64,000 bases of DNA, taken from Linanthus parryae (lineage: Eukaryota > Streptophyta > Magnoliopsida > Ericales > Polemoniaceae). The stretch covers positions 155,011,345 to 155,075,344 of the forward strand of contig JALGPY010000002.1 of NCBI GenBank assembly GCA_023055425.1, written 5' to 3'. The position numbers were made by a program, and so were the translations under genes. Below the pieces are notes generated by a model. It was not told where the DNA came from and did not search any database. It worked only from the letters and a program-made list of their open reading frames with translations. Positions 55,363 to 64,000 of the stretch are shown here, one piece after another (the stretch's first letter is position 1; the number at the start of each line of letters is the position of its first letter).

Positions 55363-57319
55363 AGAGGAGAGAACCTTCGCACTAGAATTGTTGAGTCCTC
55401 CTTTTCTCGTTGAGGACAACGATGCATCTTAGTGTGGGGGTGGTGGTACCTTGTACTAGTTAGTCGAGTCTTGCATCGCCCGTTTCATATAGATAGTTTT
55501 TCTTATGTCCTTATTTCTCTTTTTATTATTTATGATTCTGTTTGCACGTTTATTTTATTGAGTCAACCCACCCCTATCGAGTCATAATCAAGTTGGCCAT
55601 TGCATATAGAGTTAGGATAAACTTGAAAAAAAAAAGAAAAAAAAACTTGAAAAAAACCATAAAAATTGAAAACTTTGAGAAAGGGTGATTAAAAGAAAGC
55701 TTAAAATTTGGTAAATTGTGGAGTGTGAGGATTTTAGGCGTAGGGCGTGAGTTGCGACCGAGAAAGACAAGGTGAGTTTTTCTTAGGATGTATAGAGAGA
55801 CTTTCTTTACGGGAGTACCTGCCTGTTTTACACACGTACCTAATTTTCAAAGCTAAAGTGTGTGCCGTGTTTTCCTTACAAGAGTTGAGCTAGGTGCGAG
55901 CTAAACAAGCCAAAAGTTCTTCTGTACGTCTTAGGTAGTCGCCAGCCCACCTCGTAGTGGAACACAGAACAGCTGTGCGAGGATGCGTATTAGAGCACTC
56001 ACTGCTTATAGATCTCACCCTGTAGGACGACTAGAAAACCCGTATTGAACCTTGGATTCATTGATAACCTCTTGACCTAGGGTGACGATTGTGGGCCTTC
56101 ATCATCGATCATTTAGAATCACCGCTTTAGTGCGTCACGAGGGAGTTTTAGTTGAGGGGGTTCGATGAGGGATAGTTTATTTGCATATCTGTGTGAGTTC
56201 TACATGATCGCAAGTATTTCATTGTGATATTCTTGAGGGGATTCGAGGGTGAGTGAGTAGGCTTGCGCGCTTCGGTGCGGCGGTGGTCCATGTCATTACA
56301 CCATGGATCACAAGTATGGAGAGCCGTGAGTGCGTGACATCTAATCCGCACGAAAATGAGGATGGGAGATGTGTATTGGTGGAACGTGCTAGGTACCGGA
56401 TTTCGTTTATATCGGTGTAGGAGTTCCGGTTGGATTAAGCACGAGACTTGTGTCTTTATCGACTACTTAAGAGGGGACGAGGATAGATTCTAGTGTGGGG
56501 GTGTCGACTATTGACTGCGGACATAGAGATTGCGCTATTGATGACTCCACCCCCATACATGGGCTTTGATCAATTGTGGCTTTGTTTGGTGACACCATTT
56601 ACTTCGTCGAGTTAGGGGGAGATGCAATTACTTGTGATATTTATTCATCGAATTGATTATTTCCTCCCCCTTTCATAATTTTTTGGCTTTACTCTTGGAA
56701 GACCACTCAGGATACTTATTACGGGAATTGGGGAATTTTGAGAGATATTTGAAAAAAAATATAAATATATAAAAAAAAAGAGAGATAGAGAAAAAAAAGG
56801 AGAGATGAAATAAAGAATAAATGGGAGCTTATTGAAAGAACGAGTGGTGGAGCGGCTAGTTCATTAACGGAGAAATTCATTTTGTGCACAACTCAAGACG
56901 GTGGCCACGGAGATCCTAATTGTACCGGGGTTTGAGGGGATCGAGGGCCGGAGATGGTGAGTTTCGGGTTCGATTTCTATCATCGTTGTGAGGGTGTGTG
57001 AGATGTGGGCTTAAGTGTGAGAATGTGACGCTTTAGGACTTTCTTCATCATAATTATCCTTATGTCCCTAAGCCTCAACATTCCAATATAGTTAGCGGAT
57101 TAGGAGCTCGGACCTTGAACGTGGTTTAGCCTAGCGTAGCTTCTTACTTTGTCGGCACACGCGAAGAGGTAGGTTACTCTTTTACTAGTAAAGCTAGGCT
57201 CTCTATATGACCTAAGGGAGATTCTCGTTTTCAAGTTTAGTCTGAATTCACGACTTGTTCCCAGATTTCTCATCACTCCATGACAACCGGTTTTGACATA
57301 ATTGAAATTGCCTGATCTC

Positions 57320-57398
<79 letters not shown>

Positions 57399-57718
57399 TG
57401 TTATTTCAATACTTGCATTGTATATATTGCATTTGCATGTAGTTGCATTGTGTATAATCGAGTCGTGTCGGCTAGTACAAGGTGGTTTGTGGTTTGATTG
57501 TCATCTCAGATTGTATGAAATGTTGGTGAAAGTATGCAATGGGCATAAGGGAAGTTATGCAATGTGGGTGAATGTATGCAAGTGGCGTAGGAATGTATGC
57601 AAGGATAAACGGGAAGGTATGCCAAAAGAAATTTTGAGAGTTGAGGAAGTAAGTTTGAGAGAAGAGGTTTTAGTTTGGATATTTTCTTGGGACGAGCAAA
57701 ACGTAGTGTGGTGGTAGT
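55363..57718 (+). other. 3' non-coding tail and polypurine tract of element C
   Basis: It holds a GTTGAGGACAACGATGCATC then GTGTGGGGGTGG motif (55410-55445), A-rich spacers, a long TA run (57327-57396) and sequence homologous to element G's tail. GTGTGGTGGTAGT (57706-57718) precedes the 3' LTR. No ORF is credible. Confidence 0.7.
57327..57396 (+). repeat. (TA)n microsatellite in element C tail
   Basis: About 70 bp of uninterrupted TA. Confidence 0.95.
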
Positions 57719-59138
57719 TGATAACTCCGTTTTCGGAGTTATTTTATTACTTATTTATCTACATTTTGTGTGCTTGACTTGGAGAATTTGTCGTCTTTTG
57801 AGTATAATATGCCTAAATTGAGAAACTTGAGTTTTTGAACGTTAATTGTTGACTCCGGGCGTGTCTTGTATATTTGGACACTTCTATTGTGATATGATCG
57901 CGGATACTTGTTTCGTGTTGTGGTTGGCAAGAAATAGGACGCGGAGATGAAAGAGGATGAAGAGACGAGCTTCGGAAACAAAGTACTCAAGGAAGGATTC
58001 AAGGAAAAGAAGAAAAAAGACTGCAGCCTCAATCTCTTCGCACGAAGAGAATGACTTATCCAAAATCAGAGGAATTTCAGAAAGTCTTCGGGGAACATGC
58101 TGCAGTATCAAAATAAAAAGACATTCGCACGAAGAGAAGACTGTCTTCGCACGAAGACAAATTCTCTTCGTGCGAAGAGAAAGGCAAATTCAGCTGCCTG
58201 TTTGGGGTTCTTTTGTAATTATTTGGAAGTTGTCTTAAACTGTAGGGAAACGTATTAGAACGAGTTATGGCTTGTTTTATCAGTATTCTCACATAGGAAG
58301 ACGTGCTTGGGAGCTTTAGGAGCGATCTTGGAGCTTTGGATCATTCGTTAGGATTCTTAACTCTTCTTGACTTTGATTTTTGCTCATGATAAACTCGAAA
58401 CTTGTTATTTTATCATGAGTAAGCGTAGTTAAGCACTTTATTCAGGATATCTAGACGGTAGCTAGGGTTAAACACCGGTTTGATGGTTTATGGATCATAT
58501 TTCACGCGTTTTAGCTTAATTGGATGTTCTTATCATTTAGCCATGCTTGATTTTATGCTTATCTCTATCATTCTTATTGTATGACGTCACAATAGGTTTG
58601 ATTATAGGTAGAGAATACTTGAGGAATCGGTATTTACTACCCGAAACGTGAATCTTGCACTAGCTGTATCTAAGCTAGAGGAATTGGTTTAGTTAACTAA
58701 GAACTAAGAGTAGAACAGGAAATCTTAATGCATGTTTAGATGTATGTATGCTAGAGGAATCAGATATGTGCTCCTAAACATAGTCTTTAGTTGAGGAATC
58801 TTCAAAGTAGTGTTGCTTGTTTGGCTAAGTAGAAGACGCCCGTGTTATGTGAACGTAAACTATTAACGGTAATTACGCCCTAGTGATCCTGAAAGATATC
58901 ATGAACTTTATCATTCATTAGTGATTCAACAATCATTCTTTGTTAATCGATCAATCAACCGATTAATTGAGATACTCGTCTTTTATTTTAGTAGAATTAG
59001 AAAAGTCAAATCAACTTGCGATCCCACATAAGGTTATACAACTATAATTGATTTACAAGAAGTCTCTTAAGATCGACAACCTGAATTTCCGGATATTACT
59101 ACACACGAGAGTCGTACACTTGCGGTTGGATCGTGTCA
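57719..59138 (+). repeat. 3' LTR of element C (1420 bp)
   Basis: It starts TGATAACTCCG and ends TCGTGTCA. The terminal hairpin has a 9 bp stem ATAACTCCG/CGGAGTTAT with loop TTTT (57721-57742). By eye it differs from the 5' LTR at scattered sites and a few indels, one of them a whole dyad unit. Confidence 0.92.
58035..58178. promoter_or_regulatory. 3' LTR dyad array of element C
   Basis: Dyads start at 58035, 58122, 58144 and 58165 (last steps 22 and 21). The first site of the 5' LTR has no counterpart, a 24 bp difference. Confidence 0.7.
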
Positions 59139-59143
59139 AGAAG

Positions 59144-59444
59144 CACTTGTGACTTTACATTACATGTATGTATACTTCTCGTTATGGGTCAATCCAGTAT
59201 GCTATTACTCCTAATGCATACCCATGTGTTGGATCGTGATCTCCATATCAATCCACCCCATACTAGTATATAGTTTATCATCATTTTAATCAATATAATT
59301 GACTAGGAATATTTAAGATAAATAACAAATTTGCAATCTAAGGACTTTATAATGTTAAATATCCGCATAAATAATACAATGAATGTTTCTAGCCAAAAAC
59401 ACTATTCATACTAAAAAGATTGCTCTAGGGAACCTATGCCAACA
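59144..59444 (-). repeat. Element E LTR, proximal part (U3 start)
   Basis: On the minus strand it starts TGTTGGCATAGGTTCCCTAG at 59444 and aligns with LTR D (TGTTGGAATAGATGCCCTAG). It continues across the element C insertion at 45076. Confidence 0.85.
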
Positions 59445-60157
59445 TTCTCCCACTTGCACTAGAGCCAATCTCGCGCATCCTGTATGCCCATAGACCTAGT
59501 GTGCCCTTCATTCTTGCGCTGAACAAGCGGCTTTGTAAGCGTATCAGACAGATTCTCATCTGTAGAAATCTTTCATATCTTCACATCTCCTTTATCGATG
59601 ATAACTCGAATAAGATGGAACTTTCTGAGTACGTGTTTGGATTTCTGGTGTGACCTGGGTTCCTTTGATTTTGAAATCGCCCCAGTATTGTCACTGTACA
59701 ACTCTATTGGATCCACAATACTAAAAACCACACCAAGTTCATTAATTAACTTCCTAATCTAAACACCTTCCTTTGCTGCGCGACTCACAACAATGTACTC
59801 AGCCTTAGTTGTAGAATCAGCAACCGTCTCTCGCTTGGAATTCTTCCAGCTCACAGCTCCTCCATTCAGGCAATACACGAATCCCGACTGCTATCTAAAA
59901 TCATCTCCGTCGGTTTGGAAGCTTGTATCTGCGTAACCCCTTACGCGCAACTCTTCCTCCCCTCCATAGATCAAGAACGCATCCTTAGTTCTTCTCAAGT
60001 ACTTTGGGATGCTCTTGACCGCTATCCAGTGACTCTCACCCGGATTAGACTAATATCTACTTGTCATACTTAATGCGTATGACACATCTGGTCTAGTACA
60101 TAACATGGCGTACATGATGGATCATATGGCTGAGGCATAGGGTAACCTACTCATGCG
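59445..60157 (-). pseudogene. Copia RNase H and RT C-terminus of element E
   Basis: One frame carries the whole segment on the minus strand: SIMYAMLCTRPDVSYALSM, SNPGESHWIAVKSIPKYLRR, GYADTSFQTDGDDF, SGFVYCLNGGAVSWKNSKRE, STTKAEYIVVSRAAKEGV, ELYSDNTGAISKSKEP, KSKHVLRKFHLIRVIIDKGD and DTLTKPLVQRKNEGHTRSMG. This is the standard Copia RNase H order ending in the LTR polypurine tract. Five in-frame stops but no frameshift are present; several stops fit C-to-T or G-to-A transitions. It is cut at 60157 by element D. Confidence 0.9.
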
Positions 60158-61586
60158 TGTTGGAATAGATGCCCTAGAGGCAATCTAGTTTAGTATGAAT
60201 TTGTAATTGGCTAGAAATTCATTTATTATTTATTGGATATTTAATATAATGAAGTCCTTAGATTTACAATTGTGTTGTTTATCTTAAATATCCCTAGTCA
60301 AGTATAATGATTAAATAGGACAATCATCTATAGACTAGTATGGGGTTGGATTGATATGGAGATATCACGATCCAACACATAGGTGTGCATTACGGAATGT
60401 GGCACAGGATTGACCCATTACCGAGAAGGCTACATACACGTTATGTTTAGTCACAAGTGCTTCTCGGGTACAATGGTATTGTCATCCTTAGACTTGAAGT
60501 CACTAGATATTCTAGTTGTGGATCATTGTGATCTTGGTAGCGTTAAACGCTACACCGTAACTGGGTAGTTATAAAGGCGTGTACTGGATACAATGAGAAG
60601 CAAGCTTAGAGATCGTAGTGGACGTAGAGAGGATTTGCCCCTCCCACATAATGGGAGCAAATATCCAAGGCCACTCGAGGATAGTGCTTATAGAATGTCT
60701 GGCCAGACTCAAATAAATCAATATATGGGATATTGATGTTATTTGCACGAATGAGGCTATTCCATGGATCGAGAAACTAGGGATTGGATATACGAGTGTG
60801 ACTTGTATGTCTCGTGTCCAATCCGGATATGGAGGCAAAGGGATGAGACAATTACTTGTACAAGGTTGTCTAGATGACTATTCTATTAGTTGGCTAGAAT
60901 GGATGTTTTGCTAGAAACCGCTCCATATTAGCAAAGAGTTGCTACCAACTAGATAGAACCTATGGGGTCACACGCTATATAGAGTTGTACTAGATTTGGA
61001 ATTAATTAATTGGATTAATTAATTAGAAGGATCACTTTGCAAACCCTTGCAAACTTAGTAGGGACTAATTTGCAAGGAAGGGACTAAATTGAATTCTAGT
61101 AGGACTAGAATAAGTCCTTTAGGTAGTTAACAAGGAGTTGTTGGACTATATAAAGGACCCTCCTTCCTTCCTTCCCAATACAACTTATGCTCTAGAGAGA
61201 ACATAACAAGAGTGGGAGAGAACAAAGGAGAGAGAGAGCAAGCAACAAGAGGGACGCCGCCCCCTTGCCGCCGCCCCTCGTCCCCGACGCCACAAAGGGG
61301 CCGAACCCCCTTTTGTGCCTCGTTTTGCGTGATTCCTTCACCCTCCTTTCATTCCGGGCTAGCACCAAGGAGATTGGAGATCTAGGAACAACTCTAGGCG
61401 TGGATCAACCATAGAGAACGTGACACTATTCTCGTTTGAAGTCATCAAGGAGAACCCAAAGGTGTGTTCATGATTTCTTACCTTCACTATCGTTATGCAT
61501 CTAGACTTGTGATCCTTGGAGGGTTTTGCATGGTTGTTTGTTTGATTATGCTTCCGTTTGCGCGATCCATGAATCAAAACCCTACA
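60158..61586 (+). repeat. 5' LTR of element D (1429 bp)
   Basis: TGTTGGAATAGATGCCCTAG to AACCCTACA. The start resembles Angela/BARE-type LTRs (TGTTGGAAT-then-GCCCTAGAGGCAAT). Confidence 0.9.
61147..61154 (+). promoter_or_regulatory. TATA box of LTR D
   Basis: TATATAAA in GGACTATATAAAGGACC; transcription would start about 30 bp downstream. The same box is present in LTR E on the minus strand. Confidence 0.7.
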
Positions 61587-61587
61587 G

Positions 61588-61600
61588 TGGTATCAGAGCC
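61588..61600 (+). other. Primer binding site of element D (initiator Met tRNA)
   Basis: TGGTATCAGAGCC, a perfect match to the usual plant Copia site, one base after the LTR. Confidence 0.92.
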
Positions 61601-63277
61601 AGGTGTCATAGAGCATAAACGTAGTTTATGTGTTACATTCTTGTTGTTTTACACCTTAATTTGTTGTTTATCGCGTAAAACAAGACAAATCAAGCATTGG
61701 ATGCAATTTGTCAAAGAATTAATCATAACAAGACCCAATTATTGCATTGGATGCATGAATTGGTGAGTTTGAGAAATTTTAGGATCTTAGATCTAGGGTT
61801 TGGGCATCCTTGGGGAAGAAGGAGTTCTCCCACAACAAGGAAACAACCAAACTTGGGCTCCAAGCAAGGAGGTTGTTTTGGAAACAACCTCCACAAGGAG
61901 GTTCGGCCCCCTAGGGGACCGCCCCCCTTGCTTGCCGCCCAAGCTTGGCGCCCTAAGGGGCCGGGCGGCCCTAACCCGCGGGCCTAGCTTGCGGGTTTTG
62001 GGCCGGGCCGGCCCTAGGGCCTTATGGTTCACTTTATTGGGCCCGGGCAATTGGATTGTTGGGCCCATGGACCGTTTTAACCCTAGAAATCCTAAAATCA
62101 ATTAAAATTGACCAAGCGCGTTAAAATTGGATTTTAACTGTTTATGTGCAAATCGCATGGTGATTGGATATGGCCTTAGGATGTGGTTTGATGTGGATGT
62201 TTAATTTTGAGGTTTGGTTTTACGGCCTGCGAGCTGATCAATTAATTGTAATAATTAATTAGGGTTTTATGGCCTGCGTGCCATTTTTTTCTCAACTTGT
62301 GAGATTTATTTTATTTAGTATAGATATTAGCTAGTGCTAGATAAAGTAGATTGTTAGCCAAGATTGGAGAAAAGAAGCCCAAAGCCAAAGAAGCCACAAA
62401 AGATGGAGCATGGAGCATGGAGCATGGAGCACACCACATGACTATGAAGGATGGACCAAAAGATCAAGACGCATGGAGATGTGTTTGTTTAGGGTTCATA
62501 GATAATTCCATTGGCTTGGAATTATCTTAGTCTAGAAAAGGGCCATATCCACATCACGTTTAATTTCTATTTTGTGGTTGTTTATTTATTGCCTTATTAT
62601 TTGTGTGGTTGGTGTATGGATGATGCATGCAATTAGGATAATAAGATAATTAGACAACCCGGATCTATTATTTGGAGTTGTGCCCAAACTCAAATAGATA
62701 GATTAGTTGATATTGATCAACAAAATAATTAAAAATTGAAAAATCCCTCAAAATTTTAAAATATTGTGTACTTGCCTTCTCGTTATTTAAACACTCATTA
62801 TCATCATTATTTATCAAGTTCGTGCGTGCCAAAGCATGGCGACTTGGTTCATAATGATGGAATGCGATGGCACGTAACAATGTGCAATTGTTTAGATAAG
62901 AGGTTGAACACAACTAGGCTATTAATTTGATTAAGAAACCTAGAGGCAATCAATTGGGATTATCCATAAAGATGGATAAATAAGGAGTTATTTGCCCGGT
63001 TGAACCAAGAGTTGCATATGGGATGCAATTGGAATTGTTCCTACCTAAGAAGTAATCGAATTATGGGTGACTTGCCAAAGCAAGCTCATAAGGAGATGAA
63101 AAAGATGGATCTTGGCCCACTAGAAAATATAAGAATATTTTCCGCATTAATATCTTGAGGGTTATTAATCCGTAAAAAAAATAGTGGGAGCTATATTTAA
63201 TAAACTAGCCATTATTAAATATAGTCAAAAATTCACAAATACTAAAACTTGCGTATTTTCCTTTTGTAGAATTCCAA
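61601..63277 (+). other. Long gag leader of element D
   Basis: No credible gene. It has a GC-rich patch at about 61900-62030 with GGGCC/GGCCC motifs and a 7 bp minisatellite GGAGCAT (about four copies, 62405-62432). A 1.7 kb leader is long for Copia but known in Angela/BARE-type elements. Confidence 0.6.
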
Positions 63278-64000
63278 ATGGCAAACAACTCATCGAGTTC
63301 ACAACATTCCCTACGATCTGTCCTTGAGAAGGACAAGCTCTCTGGAACCAACTTTCTCGATTGGTACAGAAACTTGAGAATTGTTCTCAAGCAAGAGAAG
63401 AAGCTGTACGCAATAGAGGAGCATGTTCCAGAAGGTCCAGAGAATCAGACACCTGCTGCCTTAAAGGCGTATCAAAAGCGTGTTGATGACGCTAATGATG
63501 CGGCCTGCCTAATGCTTTGCACCATGACCTCTGAGCTTCAGAAGCAACATGAGAACATGAATGCTGTCGATATGATCGAACATCTAAAGCAGCTCTTCCA
63601 AGAGCAGGCGAGGGTAGAGAGGTATGAGGTCTCAAAGGCACTGTTCAAATGTCATCTGGCAGAAGGGAACCCGGTGGGACCCCACGTACTCCGAATGATC
63701 GGGTACTTGGAGAATCTCGCCCGGCTTGGGTTCCCGGTCGGCCAAGAGTTGGCAACCGATCTCGTGTTGCAATCGTTGCCCGAGAGTTATGGACAGTTCA
63801 TTATGAACTATAACATGAACGAGATCGTTAAGCCACTGCCAGATTTACTCAACATGTTGAGGACGGCTGAACAGAGCATCAATAAGGGTAAGGGAAAAGC
63901 CATTATGATGGTGCATAAAGGAAAGGGTAAAAAGTTTGCCTCTTCCTCCAAAGGCAAAGGCAAGTCAGTTGCTAAATCCAAGGAACAAGCCCTTAAGCCT
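63278..64000 (+). CDS. Copia Gag (UBN2-type), partial at window end
   Basis: ATG at 63278-63280 (MANNSSSSQHSLRSVL) opens 241 codons without a stop to the last base. The Copia gag core is clear: DKLSGTNFLDWYRNLRIVLK, LMLCTMTSELQKQHENMN, LKQLFQEQARVERYEVSKAL, MIGYLENLARLGFPVGQELA and LVLQSLPESYGQFIMNYNMN. A lysine/serine-rich stretch (KGKGKKFASSSKGKGKS) follows; the zinc knuckle is expected beyond the window. Gag forms the particle and binds RNA. The absence of any lesion sets it apart from every other transposon ORF here. Confidence 0.93.
   Translation, partial: MANNSSSSQHSLRSVLEKDKLSGTNFLDWYRNLRIVLKQEKKLYAIEEHVPEGPENQTPAALKAYQKRVDDANDAACLMLCTMTSELQKQHENMNAVDMIEHLKQLFQEQARVERYEVSKALFKCHLAEGNPVGPHVLRMIGYLENLARLGFPVGQELATDLVLQSLPESYGQFIMNYNMNEIVKPLPDLLNMLRTAEQSINKGKGKAIMMVHKGKGKKFASSSKGKGKSVAKSKEQALKP

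Larger units (their letters stand above)
45077..59138 (+). mobile_element. Element C: structurally complete Athila-like Ty3/Gypsy retrotransposon, 14,062 bp, TSD AGAAG
   Basis: The TSD AGAAG at 45072-45076 and 59139-59143 is exact. It has two LTRs, a tRNA-Asp-type PBS, gag, protease, RT, RNase H, integrase, a conserved hairpin, a dyad array, a further ORF of unknown function, a long non-coding tail and a polypurine tract. All ORFs carry frameshifts or stops, so it is structurally complete but coding-dead. It is inserted in the LTR of Copia E. Athila assignment rests on the FMDD-type RT box, DLGA protease, primer type and the post-pol ORF. Confidence 0.93.
43965..60157 (-). mobile_element. Element E: Angela-like Copia retrotransposon, 3' part, split by element C and cut by element D
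   Basis: Minus-strand order: RNase H remnant (60157-59445), polypurine GTGGGAGAA, then LTR starting TGTTGGCATAGG at 59444, continuing to 59144, interrupted by C (with TSD), resuming at 45076 and ending TCTACA at 43965. The LTR aligns with that of element D in the opposite orientation. The rest of E should lie beyond D, outside the window. Confidence 0.85.
60158..64000 (+). mobile_element. Element D: Angela-like Copia retrotransposon, 5' part (3' part outside window)
   Basis: 5' LTR 60158-61586, PBS at 61588, a 1.7 kb leader, then gag open to the window end. It is inserted in element E in the opposite orientation. The likely TSD copy at 60153-60157 is ATGCG; its partner is outside. The intact gag and clear LTR suggest it is the youngest element here. 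Confidence 0.92.

Noticed and set aside
61697..62105. Three overlapping ORFs on both strands in the element D leader
   Set aside because: GC-rich, proline/glycine/arginine-biased frames on both strands reflect base composition; there is no domain, and they lie in the untranslated leader.

Overview
This 64 kb window is repeat-rich nuclear DNA from a flowering plant, probably a eudicot. The evidence is Athila-type Ty3/Gypsy elements with a tRNA-Asp-type primer site, Angela-type Copia LTRs, a Helitron with canonical ends, several MITEs, a tRNA-derived SINE, an L1-type LINE, and one conserved plant gene, the U5 snRNP 40 kDa WD40 protein. I could not assign a species. Coding density is very low, and nearly all other coding sequence belongs to decayed transposons.

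Layout. 1-6149: element A, a minus-strand Athila-like element without RT, RNase H or integrase, running off the left edge. 6150-8176: a gag-like scrap and a minus-strand LTR (H). 8645-9610: a candidate TIR element. 9924-10720: an LTR-like scrap and a LINE 3' fragment. 11007-12083 (minus): intact SNRNP40-like gene with a probable 5' UTR intron. 14115-14366: MITE. 14648-16360: LINE remnant. 16452-21441: non-autonomous minus-strand Helitron holding a 339 bp duplication and a MITE. 21967-24665: MITE+SINE composite, a MULE-like long-TIR element with a nested MITE, and a hAT-type MITE. 26980-27399: inverted-repeat element. 27565-32065: minus-strand element G (3' LTR plus internal tail), its LTR split by a 1025 bp foldback MULE with a perfect 9 bp TSD.

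32066-64000 is a nest. A Ty3/Gypsy chromovirus (F) carries non-autonomous element B (36499-42590, TSD GAAAC) in pol. The 3' LTR of F is hit by a minus-strand Angela-like Copia (E). The LTR of E is hit by a complete but mutated 14 kb Athila-like element C (45077-59138, TSD AGAAG). The RNase H region of E is hit by a plus-strand Angela-like Copia (D, 60158 onward), whose gag is still open at the window end.

Most notable signal. LTRs A, C, G and H share arrays of a short dyad with core TTCGTGCGAA. The core is constant, but the outer arms are family-specific and change together on both sides (ATTTCG/CGAAAT in A, TCTTCG/CGAAGA in C, TGTTCG/CGAACA in G, both C and G types in H). In A and C a second array with the same arms as that element's own LTR lies between pol and a downstream ORF of unknown function. 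Sites recur at 14-15 and 20-21 bp spacings. This looks like a co-evolving element-specific recognition system. Two further structures show compensatory base changes between families: a hairpin just after pol, and a hairpin at the LTR 5' terminus.
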